Source: Streptomyces netropsis
GTDB lineage: Bacteria; Actinomycetota; Actinomycetes; Streptomycetales; Streptomycetaceae
Assembly (NCBI RefSeq): GCF_014203545.1
Contig: NZ_JACHJG010000003.1
Location: 186,001 to 250,000, forward strand
DNA length: 64,000 bases
Direction: 5' to 3'
The position numbers and the translations under genes were made by a program. Of the stretch, positions 56,134 through 64,000 are shown in pieces (position 1 is the stretch's first letter; each line of letters begins with the position of its first letter). The notes under the pieces are model-generated. The model saw nothing but the letters and a program-made list of their open reading frames with translations, was not told where the DNA came from and ran no database searches.

Positions 56134-58721
56134 CCGCGTGCCTCCTCGACAGTGCCACCCTCGTCCCGCGCCCCCGCTTGGTGTTGATCAGTATCCCGGT
56201 CCACCAGCTCGGCTTCCACATCGCGCCGCCCGTCGCGCGCGCCCTGTTGGAACCCGGCGAGCTTGCGCCGCAGCGCCTCCGCGTCGACGCCTTGACGCAC
56301 CCGTGGGGCGGGCGGCTTGCGCGGCACGGCCTTCGGGGTCCGCTTGGGCAGACCCGTACCGGTGAGGTCCGCCGGTCCGGGCGCCGGGGCCGGGGCCCGG
56401 GTCCGGTCCGGCGGCGGGGCGGGGGCGGGCGGTGGTGGCGGGGCCGCGTGGCGGGCGTGCCGGCCCGTGGCCGTGGGCTGGCCGGGGATGGTCGGCTGAC
56501 CGGGGATCATCGTGGGCTGCTGGCCGGGGATCGCGTTGAGCCGGATGGCCCGCTCGGCGGCCTCGATCAGCGGGTCGGACCGCCGTGGGCCGACCGCGTG
56601 CGGTGAACGAGGCGGCAGCTCGTGGGAGTTGGCCTCGGCGATGGAACCGGGGAGATGCACCGGCGGCGGCGCCGTGGCACCCGGCACCGGCGGGGCGGAC
56701 GCGAAGTCGGTGACGACCGGCGGGCCGTCCGGCAGGAGCGTCCTCGGCAGCACCACGACCGCCGCGACACCGCCCGGTCTCTGGTCGCGCAGCTGGACGC
56801 GCACCCCGTGCCGGGCGGCGAGCCGCGCGACCACGTACAGCCCGAGGCCCAGGGCCGGGCGGTCGTGCTGCTCGCCGCCGCCGGGCCGGGGCCCGCGCGG
56901 ATCCGGGTCGGCCAGCAGGGTGTTGAGCTCTTCGAGGCGCTCGGGGGCCATGCCGATGCCCTCGTCCTGGACGGAGAGCATCAGCTCGCCGCTCTCCAGC
57001 AGCCAGCCGGAGACCTGCACCTGGACGTCGGGCGGGGAGAACGCCGTGCCGTTCTCCAGGAGCTCGGCGACCAGGTGGCTCACGTCGTCCGCGGCGAACC
57101 CGGCGAGCTGGGCGCCCGGCGGCAGGGAATGGATGCGGACCCGTTCGTACCGCTCGATCTCGCTGATGGACGCCCGCAGGACGTCGAGCAGCGGTACGGG
57201 CCCGTGGTGTCCGGAGCTGTGCTCGGCACCGGCGAGGACGAGCAGGTTCTCGCTGTGGCGGCGCATCCGGGTCGCGAGGTGGTCGAGCTTGAAGAGGACT
57301 TCCAGGCGGTCGGGGTCCGCCTCGTTGGCCTCCATGGACTCGATGACGCTCAGCTGGCGCTCGACCAGGCCGAGGGTGCGCAGCGACAGGCTGACGAACG
57401 TGCCGTGCACCCGGCCGGAGAGTCCGGCGAGCCGCTCGGTCAGGTCCTGGGCCTGGGCGCGCAGCGCGTCCCGCTCGTCGGCGAGGGACTGGCGGGCGCC
57501 GACGAGGCGGGTGCGCTCGGCCTCCAGGGTCGTGATCCGCTCCCGGTCGCCGCCGACGGTCTCGCGGAGCGTGTCGAGGGAGCGGGCGATGTCCGCGAAC
57601 TCGTCGTCGCGGCGGCCGGCGACGACCGGTTCCTTGGCCGCCGGGTCGGCGGAGACGCGGCGGGCGCCCTCCCGCAGTGCGGTGAGCGGGCGGGTCACGG
57701 AGCGGGCGGAGCCGATGCCGAGGCAGAGGGCGAGCAGCAGGCACCCGGCGGCGACGCCGCCGCGCAGCTCCAGCGCCCTGAGGTCGTCGTCACGCAGCTG
57801 CCGCGCGGCCGGGACCTGGTCGGCGGCGAGGGCGGTCTCGACCTCGCGCATCCGGTCGACGCGGGCGGTCAGGGCCGTGCGGACGCTGTCCTTGGGCAGG
57901 GCCAGGTCCGCGGGGGTGAGCTGCGGGTGGGCGGCGAGCCGGGCGAGGTACTCCTCGGCGGCGATGACCTGCGGGCCGGTGACCGTGTCACGGAAGGCGT
58001 CGCGGACCGTGGCGGGGGCGCGGTCGGTGAAGTCGGCGCGCGCCGCCCGCTCGCGGAGGTCCGCCCGCTGGGCGGCGGTGCCGAGCGCGGGCGGTTTGCC
58101 GCCCGTGGCGAGCGCGGCGAGCAGCAGGCCGCGCGCGGCGGCGGCCTCCTCGACGGCGCGGCCGAGCGGCGGCAGGGCTGCCAAGGAAGCCGCAGCACCG
58201 CCCCGGGCGGGCAGTCGCCCGGCGAGGGTGCCGGAGACGGTGTGCAGGGCCCGGACGGCGTCGGTGTAGGCGGCGAAGGCGGCCTCGGCGTCGCCGGGGC
58301 CGGACAGCGCCCGGCGGCGCACCTCGGGGAGCGCGTCGAGCCGGTCGCGCACGGAGGCGGGGACGGCGGCGCGGACGGCGGGCAACTGCCGGTCCACACG
58401 GTCGCGCAGCTCGTCGGTGAGGCCGGAGCCGGTGGTGTCGGCGCGCCCGCCGGCCACGTAGCGGACCATGGCGTCGCGCTCGTCCGCGAGGGAGTGCGCG
58501 AGGGCCGCCGCGTCGCCGCCCGCTTCCGCGAGCCCGACGAGCCGCCGGGAGTCGGCGAGGTCCCGGGTGGCGTCGACGATCCCCAGGGCGCTCGCCCCGA
58601 GGACCGTGAGGGCCACGGCCGCGAGGGAGGCGACCAACCGGTTACGTACGTGAGCGGTGCCCTCCGGCACCGCCGTGGTCTGCTGTTCGCGCTTCCCGCC
58701 CCGAAGCCGCTTCTTCCGCAC
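56130..58721 (-). CDS. cvnA: Conservon sensor kinase-like membrane protein (CvnA)
   Basis: The 863-residue protein has a first membrane helix (about 30-50), a long extracellular region (about 50-315) of the nitrate/nitrite-sensing type, and a second helix (GCLLLALCLGIGSARS) leading to a HAMP domain. A coiled-coil follows (SVIESMEANEADPDRLEVLF and LATRMRRHSENLLVLAG). The histidine-kinase ATPase has N-box ELLENGTAF and G-boxes DEGIGMAP and GLGLYVV. A Pro/Thr-rich, disordered tail of about 190 residues ends it. GTG start at 58721 with a weak ribosome site. Head of the conservon operon. Confidence 0.93.
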   Translation of the reverse strand: MRKKRLRGGKREQQTTAVPEGTAHVRNRLVASLAAVALTVLGASALGIVDATRDLADSRRLVGLAEAGGDAAALAHSLADERDAMVRYVAGGRADTTGSGLTDELRDRVDRQLPAVRAAVPASVRDRLDALPEVRRRALSGPGDAEAAFAAYTDAVRALHTVSGTLAGRLPARGGAAASLAALPPLGRAVEEAAAARGLLLAALATGGKPPALGTAAQRADLRERAARADFTDRAPATVRDAFRDTVTGPQVIAAEEYLARLAAHPQLTPADLALPKDSVRTALTARVDRMREVETALAADQVPAARQLRDDDLRALELRGGVAAGCLLLALCLGIGSARSVTRPLTALREGARRVSADPAAKEPVVAGRRDDEFADIARSLDTLRETVGGDRERITTLEAERTRLVGARQSLADERDALRAQAQDLTERLAGLSGRVHGTFVSLSLRTLGLVERQLSVIESMEANEADPDRLEVLFKLDHLATRMRRHSENLLVLAGAEHSSGHHGPVPLLDVLRASISEIERYERVRIHSLPPGAQLAGFAADDVSHLVAELLENGTAFSPPDVQVQVSGWLLESGELMLSVQDEGIGMAPERLEELNTLLADPDPRGPRPGGGEQHDRPALGLGLYVVARLAARHGVRVQLRDQRPGGVAAVVVLPRTLLPDGPPVVTDFASAPPVPGATAPPPVHLPGSIAEANSHELPPRSPHAVGPRRSDPLIEAAERAIRLNAIPGQQPTMIPGQPTIPGQPTATGRHARHAAPPPPPAPAPPPDRTRAPAPAPGPADLTGTGLPKRTPKAVPRKPPAPRVRQGVDAEALRRKLAGFQQGARDGRRDVEAELVDRDTDQHQAGARDEGGTVEEARG

Positions 58722-59010
58722 CGGTGCTCACAATCTTCTCTCGCCGGTCCCACCCCTGGTACTGATTTGACCTTTTCAGCACCTCTGTAGGGCAGGTGCG
58801 CTTCGCCTGCCCGGCCACTCGAAGGAGTGAATGTCGGTGGGAAGTTGAACCGCGATCGGCGCCGTTGCCCCTCTTCCTCGGCCCCCTTCGCCCGGCCCCC
58901 GGCCGGCCCCCGGCCGGCTCCCGAAAGCGGCACGCTTGAAGAACGGCCGGACCGGTGGGGAGGATGCGCGCCCACGGCCGTCGATTTCCCTCGTCCGGCA
59001 CACTGGCCGC
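58722..59010. promoter_or_regulatory. Divergent region between conservon and PP2C-like gene
   Basis: The 289-bp gap holds promoters for both directions. It is AT-richer around 58735-58790 (conservon side). Further on are repeated CCGGCCGGC-type tracts (58898-58922). No gene was found. Confidence 0.5.
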
Positions 59011-59784
59011 ATGCGCATCGAACTCGCCACCGAGCCGGGCGACCCCCGGCGCCCCAACGAGGACTTCGCGTCCGTGGCCCTGCCCGCCTCCGGCCGGGGC
59101 GGCGCGCTGGTGCTGCTGGACGGGGTGACGCCGCCGCCCGCCGGCGGGGAGGGCTGCGCGCACGGCGTGCCATGGTTCACGGCCCGCCTGGGCACGGCCC
59201 TGCTGGAACTGGCCGTCGCCCACCGGGATCTGACGCTCCAGCGGTGTCTGGCGGAGGCGATCGCCCGTACCGCCGACGCCCATCGCGAAACCTGCGATCT
59301 GACGCACCCCCGTACCCCGCAGGCGACCGTCGTCGCGGCCCGCTGGGACGACGAGAGGGTGGAGCATCTGGTGCTGTCCGACTCGGCCCTGCTCGTCGAG
59401 GACCCGGCCGGGGAGGTGACGGCCGTGCTGGACGACCGCATCGACCGGCTGTGCGCCCTGGGGCCGGTGACGGATGCCCAACGCAACGCCGAGGGCGGCT
59501 TCTTCACCGCCGCCGCCGACCCGGACGTCGTGCGCCGCGCGGTCACGGGAGTCACCGCGCGGGCGGACGTACGGGCGCTCGCCGCGCTCAGCGACGGCGC
59601 GACGCGTTGGGTGGAGGTCTTCCGGGAGGGCGACTGGGCCGACTGCTTCGCCATTCTGCGCAAGGAGGGCCCGCAGAGCCTGATCGACCGGGTGCGGCTG
59701 GCGGAGCGGGCCGACCCGGAGGGCCTGGCCTTCCGGCGCGGGAAGCCGCACGACGACGCGGCGGCCCTCTACGCCGAGCTGTAG
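59011..59784 (+). CDS. PP2C-like protein phosphatase domain protein
   Basis: The 257-residue protein shows PP2C landmarks: PNEDFASVAL (15-24, like the RxxNED block), LVLLDGVTPP (33-42, the DG motif), LSDSALLV and ALSDGATRW, and a C-terminal HDDAAALY. Spacing is shorter than in classic PP2C, and the DG motif lacks the second Gly. It may be a manganese-dependent Ser/Thr phosphatase or an inactive relative. The ATG at 59011 gives MRIELATEPG. It ends before a repeat element. Confidence 0.75.
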   Translation: MRIELATEPGDPRRPNEDFASVALPASGRGGALVLLDGVTPPPAGGEGCAHGVPWFTARLGTALLELAVAHRDLTLQRCLAEAIARTADAHRETCDLTHPRTPQATVVAARWDDERVEHLVLSDSALLVEDPAGEVTAVLDDRIDRLCALGPVTDAQRNAEGGFFTAAADPDVVRRAVTGVTARADVRALAALSDGATRWVEVFREGDWADCFAILRKEGPQSLIDRVRLAERADPEGLAFRRGKPHDDAAALYAEL

Positions 59785-59868
59785 CCTCCGGCGGTTCGTC
59801 GGGGACGGTCTGACCTGCGGACTGCGGGCCGTCTGTGCCGCCTGTGGCGGCGGGCGCCCTGCGGGCGC

Positions 59869-59963
59869 GTCCTCAATCGCCGGACGGGCTGGTTTCGGCT
59901 GGGCTCAGCCACATCCAGCCCGCTGGGGGCACCTCCCAGCGGTAGCTGGGGGAGATTGAGGAC
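59869..59963. repeat. Palindromic intergenic element, copy D
   Basis: Inverted ends GTCCTCAATC (59869-59878) and ATTGAGGAC (59955-59963) flank GGCTGGGCTCAGCC and the CACCTCCCAGCGGTAGC block. On both sides identity with copy A continues (GGCGGCGGGCGCCCTGCGGG left, CCGCCGCGCAGCGGAGGTGC right). It lies between convergent genes. Confidence 0.88.
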
Positions 59964-59997
59964 ACCGCCGCGCAGCGGAGGTGCACCCGGCACAGCC

Positions 59998-60492
59998 CTA
60001 CGACTCCGCGCTCACATTGAGCTGGTGGAGCAGCCGCGCCAGCTCGGCGATCTCGGCGCGGTCCCAGTCGGCGAGCTTGTGCACGTACTGGGCGCGCCGG
60101 GCGTTGCGCACGCGGGTGAAGCGGGCGCGGCCCTCCTCGGTGAGCTGGACCAGGGAGGCGCGGCCGTCGGCGGGGTCCGGGGCGCGGGTGACGAGGCCGA
60201 GGTCGGCGAGGGCGCGCAGCTGGCGGCTCATGGTGGCCTTGCCGACGCCGAAGTAGGCGGCGAGGTCCGTGGCGCGCTGGGTGCCGGCGTCCTCCAGGCG
60301 GACCAGCAGGCCGTAGGCCGCCGCCTCCAGGTCGGGGTGGACCGCGCGGGCCATCTCGCCGGAGGAGGCGCGGGCGCGGCGCAGGAAGACGGCCAGCTCA
60401 CGCTCCAGGGCGAGATACGCCTGGTCCACACCACTGCCGCCGAGGGTGTTCGAACCGGCGTCCTCGGGGGGTGGAGTACTGATCTGGTGCAC
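59998..60492 (-). CDS. MarR-family regulator
   Basis: The 164-residue winged-helix regulator contains the recognition region RATDLAAYFGVGKATMSRQL and wing LVTRAPDPADGRASLVQLTE. The GTG at 60492 is preferred: GGAGAGG lies nine bases upstream, while the more distal GTG at 60534 has no ribosome site and would place a palindrome in the coding region. Ligand and targets unknown. A small secreted-protein gene is divergent, 271 bp away. Confidence 0.9.
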   Translation of the reverse strand: MHQISTPPPEDAGSNTLGGSGVDQAYLALERELAVFLRRARASSGEMARAVHPDLEAAAYGLLVRLEDAGTQRATDLAAYFGVGKATMSRQLRALADLGLVTRAPDPADGRASLVQLTEEGRARFTRVRNARRAQYVHKLADWDRAEIAELARLLHQLNVSAES

Positions 60493-60512
60493 GTCAGTGG
60501 CCCTCTCCAGCT

Positions 60513-60527
60513 TTTCAGCCGCTGAAA
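60513..60527. promoter_or_regulatory. Probable MarR operator
   Basis: TTTCAGCCGCTGAAA is a 15-bp palindrome with one central base, just upstream of the preferred MarR start. Sites of this form are typical MarR-family operators and suggest autoregulation. Confidence 0.65.
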
Positions 60528-60763
60528 TTTTCACGGATCCACGGTCATCGCCGCAGCTCCGACAGTATTTCGCAGGAATAGACCAACGGAAGCACTCCGG
60601 GGGCCTATCCGGAGCGTGGCAGCGCCCGTACTTTTGTTGATGAGTGACCTAATGACATGACCACACCAATGGCACTCCCGGCCCCCTCTTCTCGCTTTTC
60701 CCGCCCTCCTCTTCCTCCCTCTCTTCCTCGCTCCCCCCCCACTGAGCATCACGGAGGCACGCC

Positions 60764-61033
60764 GTGCCCACCCCCATGCCCCGCATACCGAGATCCGGCG
60801 GCCACCCCTCCGCCTCCTCGCCCCTCTCCGCCCTGCTCTACGCGCTCTCGCTGCTCTCCGCGCTCGTCCTCCTCGCCGCCTTCCCCGGCACCTCCGTCGC
60901 GTCCGCCGGGCACGGCAAGCAGCCCGACGCCGCCACCTGCCGGCAGTACACCGACACCGGGCCGGCGGCCGCCGGAGCCCACGACCGCCCCGACGGCTCG
61001 TGCGCCCGGCTCCACGCGCTCACGGGCGGCTGA
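60764..61033 (+). CDS. Small secreted protein
   Basis: The 89-residue product has a basic, Pro/Ser-rich start and a hydrophobic segment (LSALLYALSLLSALVLLAAF) that ends near TSVASA, a plausible signal cleavage site. The mature part is about 40 residues, with two Cys (ATCRQYT, GSCARLH), perhaps one disulfide. The GTG at 60764 follows ACGGAGG. No family recognised. The upstream DNA is a long pyrimidine-rich tract. Could be real or a lucky frame. Confidence 0.55.
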   Translation: MPTPMPRIPRSGGHPSASSPLSALLYALSLLSALVLLAAFPGTSVASAGHGKQPDAATCRQYTDTGPAAAGAHDRPDGSCARLHALTGG

Positions 61034-61090
61034 CGCGGCGGCACGGGAAGAACGCGGCGCGGCGCCTCGCGCCACGCCGCGTCCACGAAC

Positions 61091-61126
61091 GCCGGGCCCC
61101 CGGCACATCGGCACCGGGGGCCCGGC
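61091..61126. terminator. Bidirectional terminator between convergent genes
   Basis: GCCGGGCCCCCGG (61091-61103) pairs with 61114-61126 around a 10-base loop. It lies 22 bp before the stop of the metallopeptidase gene and 57 bp after the stop of the small secreted-protein gene. Confidence 0.85.
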
Positions 61127-61148
61127 TCGATCCGTTCTCGGATCACCT

Positions 61149-63980
61149 TCAGCCGCAGGCGCCCGCCGGGCGGGTGCGGGTCACCAGGTCGGAGGTGCCG
61201 GTGGTGCCGTCGATCCACACCACCTGCTTGCCGGCCACGGCCGCCGCCGAGGACTGCTCACCGCGGTTGCAGGAGACGCGGCCCTTGCCCGAGCCGTCCG
61301 CCTGGAACTGCCACAGCTTGGGCATCGTCTCGTTGTGGTAGCCCGAGTCGGGCTGCTGCGCGGTGACGGTCACCGCCTCCTGGGAGGCCGTGAGGTCATA
61401 GGGGAAGAGCGCGTCGGCGCCCTTCTCCTTGTTGAGGTCGACGGCGCCCGTGCCGTCGAGGTTCGCGCGGCGCACCGCCATCTGCCCGGCGTCGTCGCCC
61501 ACCTCGTCCGCCAGCCAGAAGACGTGGCTGCCGTTGACACCGGTCTGGCCGATGGACTCCGGGTTGCCGATCTGGGCCATCAGGGTCCTGCTGCCGCTCT
61601 TGAGGTCGAGCACCTCGGTGCCGGCCTTGTAGGTGTCGCCCTCGGCGTACACCTTGGCGTACGCGATCCGGCCGCCGTTGATCGACGGGAGGCCCGTCGC
61701 CAGCTCGGCCCGGCCGCCGTCCACCCAGGTCGGCTGCTTGTCGCCGGCGCGCAGATAGCCGACGTGCCGGCCCGCGAAGAACTCCATCTTCTCGAAGGCG
61801 ACCACACCGCCCTCGACCCGCACTCCGGCGAGGTCGGACGTGCTCGAGTACAGCTTCTTGACCGGGCCGCCCGCGAGCGGCCGCGACAGGATGTCCACGC
61901 CGGTGGAGCCGTACGCCGTCCAGACCACGGACTTGCCGTCCGTCGCCGGGTTCACGTGGTAGCGCCCGTCGTTGGGGCTGATCAGCTTCGCGCTGCCCTT
62001 GCCGTCCGCGCGGCCCGCCCAGACCGAGTACGGCTCGGTGCCGTCGTCGTTGGACTTGGCCGCCGTCCACCAGCCGCCGCCCGCGCCCACGCCCGAGCCC
62101 GAGGTGTTGAGCTTGCCCAGCAGCCGGTCGGTGTCTACGCCGAGGGCCAGCTCCCAGTTCGGGACGATGCCGTGGGCGTTGAAGGAGCGCTTGACGACGT
62201 TCAGGTCCTTGCTGGAGACCTTGAGCGCCTTGGCGGCGGCGAGCACCGCGTTGCGGCCCTCGGTGAAGCCGTCCAAGGGGGTCATGAACTCCGTCAGCGC
62301 CTTGTAGACGATCTTGTCGGCGAGGGTCCGGCCGACGTCCTCGCGGATGTCCCACAGGGCGCCCGAGAAGATGGTGGAGTTCAGGTGCACCCCGCCGCTG
62401 TCGGTGCCGTGGCCGACGCCGAGGAAGTTCTTCGAGGTCGTGGCGCCGTCGTTGAGGTCACGGAACGCGCAGTCGCGCGGCGACTTCGTGCGGCACAGGT
62501 TCTCGCCGAGCAGCCCGGCGGCCGGGTCGTCCATGGCCATGCCGGTGGCGTCCACGTCGAGGGCGTTGCCGAAGTAGTCGGCGACCGCCTCGTTGAGGGC
62601 GCCGGACTGGCCCGCGTAGACGAGGTTGGCGGAGTTCTCGACGACGCCGTGCGTCATCTCGTGGCCGACGACGTCCAGGTCGGCGGAGAGCGTCTTGTAC
62701 TCGTCGTCTCCCCCGCCGTACACCATCTTGGTGCCGTCCCAGAAGGCGTTGACGTACGAGTCCCCGAAGTAGGTGACGCCGACGAGCGAGTTGATGGTCA
62801 TGCCGCGGCCGTCGAGGCTGTCGCGGCCGTGCACCTTCTTGTAATAGTCGTAGACCTTGCCCGCGGCCCAGTGCGCGTCGACCGCGCCGGCCTGGGTGGC
62901 CTCCTTGCCGAAGGTGGGGGTCTCGGAGCCGAACTCCTTGACGCCCGTGGGCCAGCGGCCCAGCACCTCGCCGACGTCCTTGCCGCGCGCGTCCCAGGTG
63001 GAGAGCGTGTTCTTGCTGCCGCCCGCCATCCGGGAGGGGTCGCGCATGATGTATTGGTTGCGCGCCTTGTCCTGGGTCAGGCCCAGCTCGACGGCGGTGC
63101 CGTCGTAGCGGATGCCCGAGCCCGTCACCCCCGGCTCGGTGGCGCCGTCGCCGGGACCGGCCTCGGCGCTCCCCGCCCGGCCCGTGGCCCCGCTGCCGCC
63201 CGCCGACCTGGGGGCACCGAACGTCTTGATGCCGCTGTAGTCCAGGACCGGGAAACCGGCCTTGGCGTCGATGTAGACCTCGCGCAGCACCGGCTCGCCC
63301 GTGCCGGGGTGCGTGCCGCGCACGGTGATGTGGTGGGTGAGCACACCGGGGCCCTTGGGCAGGACGACCAGTCCGCGCGCGGTGCCGGTGAGCGGTGCGG
63401 CCGCCGCGGCGCCCTTCTTCGGGGCGTCCTTCGTGGCCAGCTTGTTCCCGCCGAGCCGGGCGGCGGTCGCGGAGACCGCCCGCCGGACGGCCAGCTCCTC
63501 GCCGACCTCGGCCTCCGTGGCGACCTTCAGTCCGGTGAAGTACTTGCCGGAGGTGCCGGTGACGACCCGCTTGCCGTCCTTCTTCTCCATCCGCACGACG
63601 TACTGGCCGCCGAGGACGTCGACACCGCGGTGCTTCTGCTGCAGCCGTACGGTCTCCCCCGCGCCGTTGTTCAGCGTCTGCACGGGCTTGAGGTCGCGGC
63701 GCGGGTCGGCGATGCGGTAGCGGCTCTCCTTGTCGGCGAGGTGTCCGCGCGCGGCGTCCGCGGCGCTGCCCGTCGACTTCACCGCCTCCCGGATGCCGTC
63801 CACCAGTGCCGGGGTCGCGGTGTCCGTCCCCGGGATCACATCCGCCGGGCTCTGGCCGGGTGCCGCCGCGTGGGCGGGCACCGCGGTGGCGACGAGCGCG
63901 GCAGCGCCGAGCAGTGCCGCCGCGCCCGATATTCCGCTTTTGATGCTCGATCTTCCTGAACGTGCTCTGGGCTTACGCAA
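61149..63980 (-). CDS. Secreted M4-family metallopeptidase with large C-terminal domain
   Basis: The 943-residue protein has a signal peptide (GISGAAALLGAAALVATAVP, cut near AHA), an FTP-type propeptide (about 45-250) and a thermolysin-like peptidase domain (about 285-606). The zinc site is HEMTH (440-444), with the third ligand Glu464 in NEAVADYFGN. A C-terminal region of about 335 residues with repeated short beta-like units (GRIAYAKVY, GSHVFWLADE, GKQVVWIDG) looks like a propeller. Start: TTG at 63980, six bases after GGAGGG. An ATG at 63998 overlaps that site and is rejected. Confidence 0.93.
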   Translation of the reverse strand: MRKPRARSGRSSIKSGISGAAALLGAAALVATAVPAHAAAPGQSPADVIPGTDTATPALVDGIREAVKSTGSAADAARGHLADKESRYRIADPRRDLKPVQTLNNGAGETVRLQQKHRGVDVLGGQYVVRMEKKDGKRVVTGTSGKYFTGLKVATEAEVGEELAVRRAVSATAARLGGNKLATKDAPKKGAAAAAPLTGTARGLVVLPKGPGVLTHHITVRGTHPGTGEPVLREVYIDAKAGFPVLDYSGIKTFGAPRSAGGSGATGRAGSAEAGPGDGATEPGVTGSGIRYDGTAVELGLTQDKARNQYIMRDPSRMAGGSKNTLSTWDARGKDVGEVLGRWPTGVKEFGSETPTFGKEATQAGAVDAHWAAGKVYDYYKKVHGRDSLDGRGMTINSLVGVTYFGDSYVNAFWDGTKMVYGGGDDEYKTLSADLDVVGHEMTHGVVENSANLVYAGQSGALNEAVADYFGNALDVDATGMAMDDPAAGLLGENLCRTKSPRDCAFRDLNDGATTSKNFLGVGHGTDSGGVHLNSTIFSGALWDIREDVGRTLADKIVYKALTEFMTPLDGFTEGRNAVLAAAKALKVSSKDLNVVKRSFNAHGIVPNWELALGVDTDRLLGKLNTSGSGVGAGGGWWTAAKSNDDGTEPYSVWAGRADGKGSAKLISPNDGRYHVNPATDGKSVVWTAYGSTGVDILSRPLAGGPVKKLYSSTSDLAGVRVEGGVVAFEKMEFFAGRHVGYLRAGDKQPTWVDGGRAELATGLPSINGGRIAYAKVYAEGDTYKAGTEVLDLKSGSRTLMAQIGNPESIGQTGVNGSHVFWLADEVGDDAGQMAVRRANLDGTGAVDLNKEKGADALFPYDLTASQEAVTVTAQQPDSGYHNETMPKLWQFQADGSGKGRVSCNRGEQSSAAAVAGKQVVWIDGTTGTSDLVTRTRPAGACG

Positions 63981-64000
63981 GGATTTCCCTCCGTACATGC

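Noticed and set aside
60657-63959. 1100-residue plus-strand frame
   Set aside because: Antisense to the M4 metallopeptidase, whose zinc motif and signal peptide are clear.

Overview
The window is chromosomal DNA from a high-GC actinomycete, almost certainly Streptomyces. Third codon positions are nearly all G or C, GTG and TTG starts are common, and stems without U-tracts end many transcripts. From memory, the gene order matches the conserved core of the Streptomyces chromosome: nucS, a chitinase gene, the atpIBEFHAGDC operon, the prfA/rpmE/rho block, thrB-thrC-hom-lysA and a conservon. No phage, insertion sequence or CRISPR array was seen.

Left part (1-20.4 kb). Two tandem ABC-2 type exporter modules are followed by a zinc-ligand small protein, a luciferase-like flavin oxidoreductase, a SCO5389-family protein and the mismatch endonuclease NucS. 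Next come a membrane-anchored STAND-like ATPase, a STAS protein, 3-hydroxybutyryl-CoA dehydrogenase, a TetR regulator divergent from a DrrAB-like exporter, a PduO-type cobalamin adenosyltransferase and a small membrane protein. This part ends with a histidine kinase/response regulator pair placed directly before a secreted GH18 chitinase. Two TGGTNNAGACCT repeats, the classic chitinase/DasR-type sites, precede that chitinase.

Centre (20.4-46.6 kb, nearly all on the minus strand). The complete F1Fo ATP synthase operon lies next to a WecA/MraY-like transferase, glyA, a phosphatase-like protein whose nucleophilic Cys is replaced by Ser, the TsaC/Sua5 tRNA-modification gene, prmC, prfA, rpmE, an LCP cell-wall ligase and an extended rho. 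Then come the threonine/lysine genes thrB, thrC, hom and lysA, with the ArgRS-like gene nrtL ahead of lysA. A response-regulator gene upstream of nrtL carries an in-frame amber codon and is called a pseudogene.

Right part (46.8-64 kb). A tRNA-Arg(CCG) gene is followed by a small protein with three 12-bp direct repeats upstream. Two divergent diiron (ferritin-like and AurF-like) oxygenase genes follow, with a TetR gene just downstream. Then come an ABC-type ATPase, a small protein, a secreted NlpC/P60 peptidase and a conservon cvnABCD. The conservon leads into a StyA-like flavoprotein monooxygenase gene. The window ends with a PP2C-like protein, a MarR regulator, a small secreted protein and a secreted M4 metallopeptidase with a large uncharacterised C-terminal region.

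A family of palindromic intergenic elements recurs at five places (about 7.74, 15.11, 17.98, 41.17 and 59.87 kb). Three copies lie between convergent genes. One lies between thrC and thrB, and a half-copy sits just before the chitinase ribosome binding site.
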